This document shows positions 43,589-52,529 of a DNA stretch of 64,000 bases, one piece after another. The first letter of the stretch is position 1. Every line of letters begins with the position of its first letter. Both the position numbers and the translations under genes were made by a program. The stretch is taken from the NCBI RefSeq assembly GCF_002210225.1, contig NZ_MWUJ01000011.1, positions 1-64,000 of the forward strand, written 5' to 3'. This DNA is from Geofilum rhodophaeum. GTDB taxonomy: Bacteria; Bacteroidota; Bacteroidia; Bacteroidales; Marinilabiliaceae. The notes under the pieces are model-generated. The model did not search any database. It was not told the origin of the DNA and saw only the letters and a program-made list of their open reading frames with translations.

Positions 43589-44692
43589 TTAACGCCTTAA
43601 ATTCTTTTGCCGCTTCATTTTACGCAGGCGATATCGTATGCCCAATGAAGGCAAATGAAAAACAGCCAGGCCCAAGACCAAAACCAGTATCAGTAAGCGA
43701 ATGGTACCAAAATCCCGCAACCAGTAGGCCATAAGTATAAAAAGCGCATTGACTACAGCCAACACCACCGCTATTTGAATGTGCGAAAACCCCAGCGTAA
43801 GCATACGGTGATGAATATGGGTTTTATCTGCAGCAAAGGGCGAATGGCCCCGCGACAAACGAAGAAAAAACACCCGGATGGTATCGATGACCGGTACGAT
43901 TAAAATGGCAAGGGCAACTGCGGGTGCCGACTTCATAGTATAAAGGTGGGCAGGTGCCAGGGCATCCACATTGTATTCCATAAAGCGAATGGCAAAAACC
44001 GCCACAATAAATCCAATGAGCAGGGAACCCGTATCCCCCATAAATATCTTTTGCGTACGCGAAAACACGTTAAAATACAAAAATGCCAACAGGGCCCCTG
44101 TAACAATGGCGCCCAAAACCGGCAGTATCACCTCGCCATTAATGTAAAACCAAAACGAAAAGCCCAGCAGAGTAACTATGCCGGTAACAGCAGCCAAACC
44201 ATCTACCCCGTCAATCAAATTGAAGCCGTTGACTATAAACACCACAAACAAAAGAGAGAAGGCCAGACTACCAAAATAGTCGGGGGTGAGACCAAAAAAT
44301 CCATGAAAATCGGTAATGCGTAAATCACCGAGGCCGACAATTATAAGAGCGGCAGCAATCTGCCCCATCAACTTCATGATGGGTGCAGTCACCAAAATGT
44401 CGTCTTTAATACCAATACTAAAAATAATTAAGAGCGCCGGTATTAAATAAGGAATGGCCTGATAATCGAACCAATCGAGATAGACCGAATAGGTAAACAA
44501 AATACCAAAGAAGATACCCAATCCACCCAGGGTTGGAACTTTTTGCTTATGCACCCGTCTCCTGCCGGGTTCGTCGAACAGATTTTTGGAGTAGGAAACT
44601 TTTAAAATGGTAGGGATGGACATAAATACCAGAACAAAAGAAACCAACCCGGCAAAAAAAATCTGCAGCACTACATTGTAATCAACCACCAT
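43589..44692 (-). CDS. WecA/MraY-like undecaprenyl-phosphate sugar-1-phosphate transferase
   Basis: A 367-residue polytopic membrane enzyme of the MraY/WecA family with about eleven helices. Visible motifs are GGLGIFFGIL, the catalytic NGFNLIDGVDGLA and IFMGDTGSLLIGF, and the HIHH segment in DKTHIHHRML. It transfers a sugar-phosphate, typically GlcNAc-1-P, to undecaprenyl phosphate to start polymer assembly. I chose the ATG at 44692, because a -7 box (TAATTTTG, 44720-44713) lies 20 bases upstream; a longer frame to 44755 would begin before the promoter. It heads the minus-strand arm of the polysaccharide locus. Confidence 0.9.
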   Translation of the reverse strand: MVVDYNVVLQIFFAGLVSFVLVFMSIPTILKVSYSKNLFDEPGRRRVHKQKVPTLGGLGIFFGILFTYSVYLDWFDYQAIPYLIPALLIIFSIGIKDDILVTAPIMKLMGQIAAALIIVGLGDLRITDFHGFFGLTPDYFGSLAFSLLFVVFIVNGFNLIDGVDGLAAVTGIVTLLGFSFWFYINGEVILPVLGAIVTGALLAFLYFNVFSRTQKIFMGDTGSLLIGFIVAVFAIRFMEYNVDALAPAHLYTMKSAPAVALAILIVPVIDTIRVFFLRLSRGHSPFAADKTHIHHRMLTLGFSHIQIAVVLAVVNALFILMAYWLRDFGTIRLLILVLVLGLAVFHLPSLGIRYRLRKMKRQKNLRR

Positions 44693-44712
44693 AACGCTAT
44701 TAATAATCGCAA

Positions 44713-44720
44713 CAAAATTA
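44713..44720 (-). promoter_or_regulatory. -7 box for the WecA-like gene
   Basis: The minus strand reads TAATTTTG, a TAnnTTTG match 20 bases before the ATG at 44692. It decides that start. A TTG lies about 15 bases further upstream. Confidence 0.5.
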
Positions 44721-44815
44721 AGAAAAAAGCAAAGGCAATGAAAATCCGGAATCATTAATCCTTCCTCTGCGGAGTTTTATAAAATTGGCGTCCTGTTTTT
44801 TTGAAAAAGAAAGCC

Positions 44816-44823
44816 TAAATTTG
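44816..44823 (+). promoter_or_regulatory. -7 box for the Wza-like export operon
   Basis: TAAATTTG matches TAnnTTTG 25 bases before the ATG at 44849. A T-run (44806-44812) lies upstream but no ideal -33 spacing is seen. It is divergent from the WecA-like promoter about 95 bases away. Confidence 0.5.
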
Positions 44824-44848
44824 CATATTCGTACAAAATGCAGCATCC

Positions 44849-45631
44849 ATGGCAAAAACAAGCTTTCGCATCCTGTTGTTGAACCTGCTTACGCTGATCG
44901 TTCTAAACGGTTGCATTCCGCAAAAGGAAACCGTCTATTTTCAGGATCATGAATCTCGAAAAAACTACCAAAACCCTTATGGGGAACAGGATGGAATCAC
45001 CGAAAAGTACATTTTACGGCCCAATGATGCCCTGTTTATAAGAGTAAGCACTTCTAATCCGTTACTCTCCGAGTTTTTTAACCCAGGGGGCAACAACCAA
45101 ACATCCACCACGGCCACCTCTCCACTCTACACCTATCCCATTGACGATGATTACAACATCGACTTCCCTTTTGTGGGCAACATCAACTTGAAAAACTGTA
45201 ACCGTACGCAGGCCACCGAAAAAATCAGGGAGGCCCTACTGCCTTATGTCACCGATGCTCAGCTCACCGTACGCCTTTCCAACCCCTCCTTTATCGCCCT
45301 TGGGGAGACCTCCAGCAGAGGGCGCATTGCTATGGGGAAAGACCAGGTAACCATTTACGAGGCCATTGCCCTGGCGGGCGACGTTCGTCCCTTCGGAAAA
45401 AAACGGGCCGTCAAAATCATTCGTCCCAACCAGGAGGGATCCGAAACCTTCTTTGTCGATTTAACCGACAACAATCTTGTTGATTCGGACCACTACTACA
45501 TCTACCCCAACGACATCATTTACATCCGTCCCATGAAAGCAAAGACCTGGGGCATTGGAGAATCCTTCTCCTTTGGGGTATTTTCTTCCGTTTTAGCGAT
45601 GTACTTTACGCTCAATGCGCTCTTCAAATAA
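44849..45631 (+). CDS. Wza-like polysaccharide export lipoprotein
   Basis: A 260-residue outer-membrane lipoprotein with signal sequence and lipobox LNGC (residues 19-22). A Poly_export domain (about 50-135, YILRPNDALFIRV) is followed by an SLBB domain (about 145-215, GRIAMGKDQVTIYEAIALAGDV) and a C-terminal hydrophobic helix. Bacteroidota versions are shorter than E. coli Wza. It forms the export channel for capsule or exopolysaccharide and works with the Wzc-type protein encoded 10 bases downstream. Confidence 0.92.
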   Translation: MAKTSFRILLLNLLTLIVLNGCIPQKETVYFQDHESRKNYQNPYGEQDGITEKYILRPNDALFIRVSTSNPLLSEFFNPGGNNQTSTTATSPLYTYPIDDDYNIDFPFVGNINLKNCNRTQATEKIREALLPYVTDAQLTVRLSNPSFIALGETSSRGRIAMGKDQVTIYEAIALAGDVRPFGKKRAVKIIRPNQEGSETFFVDLTDNNLVDSDHYYIYPNDIIYIRPMKAKTWGIGESFSFGVFSSVLAMYFTLNALFK

Positions 45632-45641
45632 ACACCAGTAA

Positions 45642-48068
45642 ATGAATCAGGACATCAGGCAAAGTCACCCGCAGGGCATTCCCAACGCCAGCTCCTCCGG
45701 AACGGGTTTTAACATCGACTACAAAAAGTTATTGGCCGACACCCTCCGATTCTGGTGGCTCTTTGTGGCAACCATTGCGCTATCGCTCTTTGTAGTTTAT
45801 ATGTTGCATCGCTATGCCCAACCGGTATACCGTGCCTCACTTACGCTGTTGGTGGAAGAAAGAGGCAGCGACAAGCCCCAAAGCGATATGATGGAAGGTT
45901 TTGGCCTGAGTTCGGCCATGCGCAGCATCGAAAACCAGGTGGCCATACTCACCTCCTGGGAAATGATGCGGATGGCCATAGGCGAACTCGACTTCGAGCT
46001 CGCCTACTACAAAACCGGAAGGGTAAAAAGCACAGAACTCTACGGCTCTATCCCCTTCACCGTAGAATACGACAGGGATGCAGCTCAACTGCTCAACATC
46101 CCCATTTACCTGAGCGTTCAGGATGCGCAAACCTTTCGTCTGGATATCGATGCCGAAAGTGGCAGCACCTGGAACTACCTGCAGCAGCGTAACGCATCGG
46201 GCACCGGGCCAATCAGTTTCAGTGGCAGCTTCCGTTTTGGAGAATGGATAGAAACACCCTGGATGCGGATACGCATCATCAACCACGATCTTTCCCGTCC
46301 CGAAGAAAAAGCTTACTTCTTCCACTTCAACAGTCCCGATGCCCTGGCCTCGGCCTACAAAACCAGTTTCACCCACGGCCGGTCCAACGACAACTCCAGC
46401 ATTGTACGCATGTTTGTTACCGGCCACAACAACGCCAAAAACGTGGTTTTTCTGAACAAACTGGCCGAAGTGTTTATACGAAACAACCTGGAACGCAAAA
46501 ACCAAATTGCCACCAATACGATCCAGTTCATCGAAGAACAACTCCTGGTCATTTCAGACAGTCTCACCGTTACCGGCAACGAACTCAGTCGTTTTAGAAC
46601 CACCCATCAAATCCAGAGCGTATCGGCCCAGGCCGGCATCTATTTTACCCGACTCGAAAATCTGGCAGAGCAGACATCGGAAAAGATGCTCATGAAAAAA
46701 TACTACGAATACCTGAGCCACTATTTCAGCAGCGACAGTGTGTTTGAAGGGACCATTGCCCCCGCCAGCTATCCGGTTGACCACCCTGCCATAAGCAGCC
46801 AAATTCAAAACCTGATGGAATTGAACATCGAGCGCCAGTCGATCAGTGGCGGTCCCGGCCAAATTGGTGCCAACCCCTACCTGGTAGAACTCCAAAACAA
46901 GCTCGAAGTAGGGCGACTCACCCTGCTGAAAGCCCTGGAAAACCAAACAGAGATGGTGGATCAGGAACTGGCCCGAATTGAGGAAGAGCGACGCAAAACC
47001 ACTGCCGAATTGTATCAGTTTCCCGAGAAGGAACGACAGCTGTTTGGTATTGAGCGACAATTTGACCTCAACAACGAAGTGTACACCTTTCTCTTAAGAA
47101 AGCGCAGTGAGGCACAAATCCAGAAAGCTTCCAACACCCCAGATCACAGCATATTGGAGGCGGCGCGACCGGTGGGACAGGTTTCACCGACCGTCAACAG
47201 CGACCGGCAGAAAGCGCTGCTGATTGGCTTCCTGCTGCCCGCACTCTTCCTGCTGATCCGTCAATTGCTGAACAACAAGATTCACACCTCCGAGGACATC
47301 GAACGCATCACAAAGGTTCCTGTGATTGGTCACATCATCCACAACAGCAAGGAACACAGCAATGTGGTCGATAAGCACCCCAAATCCATCATTACAGAGA
47401 CCTTCCGGCGCATTCGCTCCCGACTCGATTATATGGTGGGCGACACCCACTGCCCCATCATCGCTGTTTCCTCCTCCATGCCGGGTGAAGGCAAAACATT
47501 TACAGCCCTCAACCTGGCCAGTGTATTTGCCATTTCAGGCAAAAAGACCCTGCTGGTGGGCTTCGATATGCGTAAACCAGGTCTCAACAAGGTGCTACAT
47601 TTTGAGGAGCATGTCGGACTCTCCAACTACTTGATTGGCCAGGTGCGCCTAAAAGACATTATTCAGGAAAGTTCGCCCGGCAACCTTTACGTACTGCCCT
47701 CCGGTGCCATTCCACCCAACCCCTCGGAGCTTATTGGTTCGCCCAAAGCAGAGGAGCTCTTTAAAGAACTCAAGAAACAATTTGACATCATCCTCCTCGA
47801 CACGCCGCCCATGGGCGTGGTGGCAGATGGCTACCTCCTGGCGAGGCATGCCGACTCGGTGGTGTTTATTACCCGGCAGGATTTCACCATCCGGGATGTT
47901 TTTGCACACACCATTCAACAAATGCAAGAAGAGGGCATCAAAAACATTGGAGTATTGCTCAACGACATTCAAATTAAGAAAGGCCTGCTCAGCTACAATT
48001 ATGGCTACGGATACGGCTATGGTTACGGCTACGGCAATGGATATGGAAACGGGTATTATGAAGACTAA
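45642..48068 (+). CDS. Polysaccharide co-polymerase / BY-tyrosine autokinase (Wzc-type), copy 2
   Basis: An 808-residue protein with the same plan as the copy at 40364-42742: Wzz domain with two membrane helices, a long periplasmic helical region, and a kinase with Walker A MPGEGKTF near 612-619, Walker A' LVGFDMRKPG and Walker B ILLDTPP near 718. The tail (about 786-806) is a Tyr-Gly/Asn-Gly repeat with nine tyrosines, the likely phosphorylation cluster. It is paired with the Wza gene upstream and Wzi gene downstream (11-base overlap). The two copies share family signatures but are clearly diverged, so they are paralogues with possibly distinct partners. Confidence 0.93.
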   Translation: MNQDIRQSHPQGIPNASSSGTGFNIDYKKLLADTLRFWWLFVATIALSLFVVYMLHRYAQPVYRASLTLLVEERGSDKPQSDMMEGFGLSSAMRSIENQVAILTSWEMMRMAIGELDFELAYYKTGRVKSTELYGSIPFTVEYDRDAAQLLNIPIYLSVQDAQTFRLDIDAESGSTWNYLQQRNASGTGPISFSGSFRFGEWIETPWMRIRIINHDLSRPEEKAYFFHFNSPDALASAYKTSFTHGRSNDNSSIVRMFVTGHNNAKNVVFLNKLAEVFIRNNLERKNQIATNTIQFIEEQLLVISDSLTVTGNELSRFRTTHQIQSVSAQAGIYFTRLENLAEQTSEKMLMKKYYEYLSHYFSSDSVFEGTIAPASYPVDHPAISSQIQNLMELNIERQSISGGPGQIGANPYLVELQNKLEVGRLTLLKALENQTEMVDQELARIEEERRKTTAELYQFPEKERQLFGIERQFDLNNEVYTFLLRKRSEAQIQKASNTPDHSILEAARPVGQVSPTVNSDRQKALLIGFLLPALFLLIRQLLNNKIHTSEDIERITKVPVIGHIIHNSKEHSNVVDKHPKSIITETFRRIRSRLDYMVGDTHCPIIAVSSSMPGEGKTFTALNLASVFAISGKKTLLVGFDMRKPGLNKVLHFEEHVGLSNYLIGQVRLKDIIQESSPGNLYVLPSGAIPPNPSELIGSPKAEELFKELKKQFDIILLDTPPMGVVADGYLLARHADSVVFITRQDFTIRDVFAHTIQQMQEEGIKNIGVLLNDIQIKKGLLSYNYGYGYGYGYGYGNGYGNGYYED

Positions 48069-49692
48069 GAAGACGGCCTTGCTGCTCCTGGGCGGAGCAC
48101 TCTCCATCCTGGGCCTGCAGGCCCAGGATTACAGTCGCTACAACAACCCCGGATTTGATCCGCTGACCCGCGAGCTCTACCAACCGGGACTAAAAGCCAA
48201 TACCTCCATACGTCCGTTGCGGATGGACCAGCTGGCAGGGAGCTTTAACACCGACTCGCTGATTCAGCGCCAACTGAGAAAGCCTGAGGGCCGACTGAAT
48301 ATCTGGCAACGCATTATTCACGACGACTTTATTCGTTGGGAGAAACCGGGGTCTTCCCCGATTGTAGTTACGGTAAACCCTTATTTCAATTTTGAGCTGG
48401 GTCAGGATCGCGGCTACGAAAGAAACATATGGACCAACACCAGAGGCGGTCTGGTGGATGGAAAACTGGGCAAAAACCTGGCCTTCCATACCGCCCTGTT
48501 CGAAAACCAGTCGGTACAGCCCACCTACATCAACGACTTTATAAACAGCCGTGGCGTAGTTCCCGGTCAGGGCCGCGCCAAGACCTTTGGTGATGAGGGC
48601 TGGGACTATTCCCAATCATCGGGCTACCTCTCCTACAACGCCGGAGAGTGGGTCAACCTAACCCTGGCCTATGGTAAAAACTTTATTGGCGACGGCTACC
48701 GCAGTCTGCTCTTGTCGGACAACAGCTACAGCTATCCGCATGTTAAAATGAAGACCACCTTTTGGAACGTCGAGTACCTGTTTATGCTGGCTCAGTTTGC
48801 CCACTACGACGACTTGCAGCGCGCCGGCGACGAACGCTTCCCCTACAAATACGGTGTTTTTCACTACCTCAACTGGAACATCGGCTCGCGTTTCTCGCTG
48901 GGCCTTTACGAAAACGTCATCTGGGCCGCCGAAGACCAAACCGGCTACCGCGGCATTGATTTGGGCTATGTGGTTCCCGTTATTTTATACCGGCCGGCTG
49001 AGTACAGCGTGGGCTCGCCCGACAATGTGACCATGGGATTCAATCTAAAATTCATTCCGTGGAAGGATGCTGCCCTGTACGGGCAAATTGTAATCAATGA
49101 ATTTAAACTGGACGAAATTACCAGTGGGGAAAAGTGGTGGGCCAACAAGCAGGGTTTTCAGGTGGGCTACAAACATTACAATTTCCTGGGTATCCCCAAC
49201 CTCGACGTGCAGACCGAATACAACCAGGTGCGCCCTTTTACCTACGCCCATTACAGTCCCATCACCAATTTCGGACACATGAATCAGGAACTGGCCCATC
49301 CGCTGGGTGCCAACTTCAGAGAAAGCATCTCCTTTTTAACTTATCGACACCGACGCTGGCACCTGCACCTGGAAGCCATGTACGCCATCCACGGTAAGGA
49401 CTATTACGATGCTTCCCGGCCCGCCGACGAGCAAATAAGTTGGGGCGGCGATATTTTTGTGTCTGTGAACAATCGATTCGACTCTCACGGACACGTAATC
49501 GGACAGGGCATGGAAACCACCATTCAACACGCCGCCGCTTCGGTTTCCTATCTGATTAACCCGAAAAACAACATGAACTTAAGTGTGGGATTGCGTATGC
49601 GCAAAAGTGAGAGCGACCTGGCCAGCGAAGAAAGCACCCTTCTAAATTTTGCTTTCCGCACCTCGCTGCGGGCTTTCTATCTTAATTTTTAG
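48058..49692 (+). CDS. Capsule assembly Wzi / RemB family outer membrane protein
   Basis: A 544-residue beta-barrel protein starting at the ATG at 48058, inside the last codons of the kinase gene, followed at once by a signal peptide (KKTALLLLGGALSILG, cleavage near LQAQ). The longer upstream frame is the shadow of the kinase tail. YNAGEWVNLTLAYGKNFIGDGYRS and YPHVKMKTTFWNVEY are typical of the Wzi family, which includes RemB of Flavobacterium, linked to gliding motility. It probably attaches or organises surface polysaccharide. It is third in the wza-wzc-wzi operon and its stop overlaps the convergent WcaF-like gene by 11 bases. Confidence 0.9.
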   Translation: MKTKKTALLLLGGALSILGLQAQDYSRYNNPGFDPLTRELYQPGLKANTSIRPLRMDQLAGSFNTDSLIQRQLRKPEGRLNIWQRIIHDDFIRWEKPGSSPIVVTVNPYFNFELGQDRGYERNIWTNTRGGLVDGKLGKNLAFHTALFENQSVQPTYINDFINSRGVVPGQGRAKTFGDEGWDYSQSSGYLSYNAGEWVNLTLAYGKNFIGDGYRSLLLSDNSYSYPHVKMKTTFWNVEYLFMLAQFAHYDDLQRAGDERFPYKYGVFHYLNWNIGSRFSLGLYENVIWAAEDQTGYRGIDLGYVVPVILYRPAEYSVGSPDNVTMGFNLKFIPWKDAALYGQIVINEFKLDEITSGEKWWANKQGFQVGYKHYNFLGIPNLDVQTEYNQVRPFTYAHYSPITNFGHMNQELAHPLGANFRESISFLTYRHRRWHLHLEAMYAIHGKDYYDASRPADEQISWGGDIFVSVNNRFDSHGHVIGQGMETTIQHAAASVSYLINPKNNMNLSVGLRMRKSESDLASEESTLLNFAFRTSLRAFYLNF

Positions 49693-50260
49693 CGCGCCTT
49701 TCTCTGACTTTAAGGGCCGGATTACCGCGGTAAATGCTGTAGGCTTCCAGTTCGCCTGAAGCTACACTCAGCAAGGACAACACCGAGTGGGAACGACAAC
49801 AGGTTCCGGGCGCCAGCATGCTGCCGGCTCCCAACCATACCCCGTCCTCCAAAACCACCTCCTTCACCAGCAAATCAAAAGTCGGCTGCTTGTAATTATG
49901 GTTGCCGGTCATGATGACCACGCCTTGCGACAGGCAACAATGGGCACCGATTTTTATGGGGGCGAGACTGTCCAGCCAGACTTTCTCTCCAATCCAGCTG
50001 TGGGGCCCCACTTCCAGGTTCCAGGGATACTTCACATTAACGCCGGGCTTAATCACCACTCCCGTGGATATTCGTGCCCCAAACAGGCGCAGCAGACGAA
50101 CCTTGATGCCCGAAGAAGGATTTAAGGGGTTTATGAAAAACAGGGCATTGAACAAAAACCAGAGGCTGCGCACCAAAGCGCCTCTACCCGGATGGTACCA
50201 ACTGTTGTCGTAGCACGACAGGTCGGTGGCTACATAGTCTTTTTCCATAAGATGGCTCAT
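49682..50260 (-). CDS. WcaF-like hexapeptide-repeat acetyltransferase
   Basis: A 192-residue left-handed beta-helix acyltransferase of the WcaF type. It has an N-terminal hydrophobic segment (LWFLFNALFF, about 33-42) and hexapeptide repeats from about 75 to 185 (VVIKPGVNVKYPWNLEVGPHSWIGE is the first block). It O-acetylates a sugar of the polysaccharide repeat unit using acetyl-CoA, in the manner of colanic acid WcaF. It lies at the edge of the polysaccharide locus and convergently overlaps the wzi gene. It ends the recognisable export cluster. Confidence 0.88.
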   Translation of the reverse strand: MSHLMEKDYVATDLSCYDNSWYHPGRGALVRSLWFLFNALFFINPLNPSSGIKVRLLRLFGARISTGVVIKPGVNVKYPWNLEVGPHSWIGEKVWLDSLAPIKIGAHCCLSQGVVIMTGNHNYKQPTFDLLVKEVVLEDGVWLGAGSMLAPGTCCRSHSVLSLLSVASGELEAYSIYRGNPALKVRERRAKN

Positions 50261-50411
50261 AATTCTATTGATGGGCTTGTAGCCTCAAATATAGGAAAAA
50301 CAGCCCCGAACAACCGTACCTCAAAGAAAAATTCTTGTTTAGGACAGTTTTGTCTTGTTTCTTTTGCAACTAATGGTTTACTTTGTACAACCAATTTTAA
50401 TACCTGTAGCC

Positions 50412-50567
50412 ATGGGAAATCAGTATGAAACCGAAAAAGGCGAAGTTTTTATTTACAATGGAAACGCGCAACAGGAAGAAAGTGGCTGTGCCTGCGGCGG
50501 TAACTGCGCCTGCAAATCGGGCGGCAAGCAAGAATGCGGCTGTGGAGGCTCTTGCTCCTGCAAGTAA
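50412..50567 (+). CDS. Metallothionein-like cysteine-rich miniprotein
   Basis: A 51-residue protein from the ATG at 50412 (a longer frame to 50355 begins upstream of any reasonable start). Eight cysteines in four CxC pairs, residues 26/28, 32/34, 42/44 and 48/50, form two copies of CxC-GG-x-CxC spaced exactly 16 residues apart. Lysines separate the clusters, and the N-terminal 25 residues lack cysteine. This pattern strongly suggests metal-thiolate binding (Zn, Cu or Cd) in the cytoplasm; I cannot assign a named family. A terminator follows at 50610-50650, so it is monocistronic, with an EamA transporter gene next on the same strand. Confidence 0.75.
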   Translation: MGNQYETEKGEVFIYNGNAQQEESGCACGGNCACKSGGKQECGCGGSCSCK

Positions 50568-50609
50568 GCCACTTAGCTGCGTTGACTGAAACACACTTCT
50601 TCGCAAAGA

Positions 50610-50650
50610 AACGACCTGGGGGCCAATTAAGGCGGACAGGTCGTTTTTTT
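50610..50650 (+). terminator. Intrinsic terminator after the metallothionein-like gene
   Basis: AACGACCTG (50610-50618) pairs perfectly with CAGGTCGTT (50637-50645) and is followed by a T-run to 50650. Confidence 0.85.
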
Positions 50651-50694
50651 GTGCGCCAAAATGATTTTCTTTGCAGGCAAGCAGCTGAAAAAGT

Positions 50695-51606
50695 ATGAAT
50701 ACGTATTTGAGCACCCACATAGGCGAACTGGCGGCACTGGCCACGGCTTTTTGTTGGACTTTCACCAGTATGGCCTTTGAATCGGCCGGCAAAAAAGTGG
50801 GTTCCTTATCGGTGAACCTCATTCGCCTGATCATGGCCCTGGTTTTATTGAGCCTCTACACCTGGGTAACCCAAGGCTCTTTGTTGCCCCTTCAGGCAGG
50901 TGCACATGCCTGGTTTTGGCTGAGCTTGTCCGGCCTCATTGGTTTTGTCATCGGCGATTTGCTCCTTTTTCAGGCCTTTGTGGTAATAGGCGCCCGTATT
51001 TCTATGTTGCTGATGTCGCTCTCCCCGCCCCTTACGGCCTTGTTCGGTTGGCTAATATTGAGTGAGAAATTGTCGCTGAGTGCGGGACTGGGTATGTTGG
51101 TAACGCTTTGGGGCATTGCGCTGGCGGTTGTGGGCAGGGCTCAGAAAAAAGGCCTGCAGATGCAATTTCACTACCCGCTCAAGGGCATATTACTGGCCCT
51201 GGGCGGCGCAGCCGGACAGGGAATGGGACTGGTGCTCAGCAAACTGGGCATGGGCGACAGCGATCCTTTTATGGCCACACAAATTCGTGTAATTGCCGGT
51301 ATTGCAGGCTTTTCAGTACTGTTTACGCTGAGTGGACGCTGGCCGCTGATTGTAAAAGCCCTGCAAAACCGTTCGGCCCTGGGCCGCATAGCTACGGGTG
51401 CGTTTTTCGGCCCCTTCCTGGGTGTTTCGCTCAGTCTGCTCGCCATTCAGCACACCTCTACAGGTATTGCCGCCACCCTCAATTCCCTCACACCGGTTTT
51501 AATCATCCCCTTTGCCTGGTTCTGGTTCAAGGAAAAAATTACCACCCGCGAAATACTGGGAGCCCTGCTGGCTGTTGCCGGTGTTTCGGTTTTCTTTATA
51601 TTTTAA
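50695..51606 (+). CDS. EamA/DMT family transporter, copy A
   Basis: A 303-residue protein with ten predicted membrane helices in two EamA repeats (about 8-140 and 160-300; the second includes TGIAATLNSLTPVLIIPFAWFWFKEK). Drug/metabolite transporters of this family export amino acids, purines or other metabolites; the substrate is unknown here. It ends 10 bases from the convergent EamA gene on the other strand, which shares the fold but little sequence. Confidence 0.9.
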   Translation: MNTYLSTHIGELAALATAFCWTFTSMAFESAGKKVGSLSVNLIRLIMALVLLSLYTWVTQGSLLPLQAGAHAWFWLSLSGLIGFVIGDLLLFQAFVVIGARISMLLMSLSPPLTALFGWLILSEKLSLSAGLGMLVTLWGIALAVVGRAQKKGLQMQFHYPLKGILLALGGAAGQGMGLVLSKLGMGDSDPFMATQIRVIAGIAGFSVLFTLSGRWPLIVKALQNRSALGRIATGAFFGPFLGVSLSLLAIQHTSTGIAATLNSLTPVLIIPFAWFWFKEKITTREILGALLAVAGVSVFFIF

Positions 51607-51615
51607 AGGGCCGCG

Positions 51616-52506
51616 CTAGCCCAACATCAGCACAATAATACCGATAAGGATACCTGCTAAAAACAGGGCTTTGCGACCGATGTTGCGCTCTCGAAACAAG
51701 AGGGCACCAAAAAAGAAGGATACAATAACACTGCTGCGTCGGACAATAGATACCACAGATATCAGGGAGTCCTCAAAATCCAGCGCGTAGAAATACAGAA
51801 AATCGGCCACCACTAAAAAGAGACCGATCATTGGTATGCTCCATCGCCAGAGTAACGGCAGCGGATTGCGCATACTGCGGCGCAGAATAAAAACCACCGG
51901 AGCCAACAACACCACTTGATAAATGGAGAACCAGGCCTGCACGGCCATGCGATCGACCGAACGAATCAAAAACTTATCGAACAGGGCACTGGCCGAGCCA
52001 AATAGGGTACCCAATACAGCAAACCAAACCCACTTGTTGTTACGAAAGGAAATGCCCTCTCTCCGCCCTGCGGTGGAAAACAAATAGAAAAAGGTAAAGG
52101 TCACTACCAAACCCACCCACTGCAAGGGGGTTAAGCGCTCAGCATATAGAACCAGGGCGCCCAGCAAGGTCCATACCGGCGCTGTGGCCCTAATGGGTGA
52201 GGCTATGGTCAGGGGCAAATGTTTCAGCGAAAAATAAGAAAAGATCCAGGACGTAAGAACGATAAGGGTCTTGAGCAAAACATACAGGTGCTCCTGCAGA
52301 GTAATGGTGGGTACATAGGCCAGGGCATCCTTGGCAATAATTCCCTGATGCGAAAAAAACACCAGGGGTAAAAATAAGAGGGCACTGCTTACAGTACCGT
52401 AAAGCAGAACCAACCACACAGCATTGTCGCGCAATGCGTGCTTTTTCACCACCTCGTAAATACCCAGGAAAAAGGCCGAAGCGATGGTCAGGAGTATCCA
52501 AACCAT
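51616..52506 (-). CDS. EamA/DMT family transporter, copy B
   Basis: A 296-residue membrane protein with ten helices and two EamA repeats (about 2-135 and 150-295). Motifs such as SPIRATAPVWTLLGALVLYAERLTPLQWVG and the C-terminal RRSSVIVSFFFGALLFRERNIGRKALFLAG fit the family. It lies 23 bases downstream of the DUF2027-Smr gene on the minus strand, so the two may be co-transcribed, and convergent with the other EamA gene. Substrate unknown. Confidence 0.9.
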   Translation of the reverse strand: MVWILLTIASAFFLGIYEVVKKHALRDNAVWLVLLYGTVSSALLFLPLVFFSHQGIIAKDALAYVPTITLQEHLYVLLKTLIVLTSWIFSYFSLKHLPLTIASPIRATAPVWTLLGALVLYAERLTPLQWVGLVVTFTFFYLFSTAGRREGISFRNNKWVWFAVLGTLFGSASALFDKFLIRSVDRMAVQAWFSIYQVVLLAPVVFILRRSMRNPLPLLWRWSIPMIGLFLVVADFLYFYALDFEDSLISVVSIVRRSSVIVSFFFGALLFRERNIGRKALFLAGILIGIIVLMLG

Positions 52507-52529
52507 AATAACAGACTATAAATAAATGC

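Noticed and set aside
44693-44755. N-terminal extension of the WecA-like frame
   Set aside because: It would begin upstream of a clear -7 box and adds a non-conserved segment.
47704-48057. Upstream extension of the Wzi frame
   Set aside because: It is the shadow of the kinase C-terminus; a signal peptide begins exactly at the ATG at 48058.
50695-52506. Two convergent EamA genes as a recent inverted duplication
   Set aside because: The proteins share a fold and length but little sequence, so they are independent family members.
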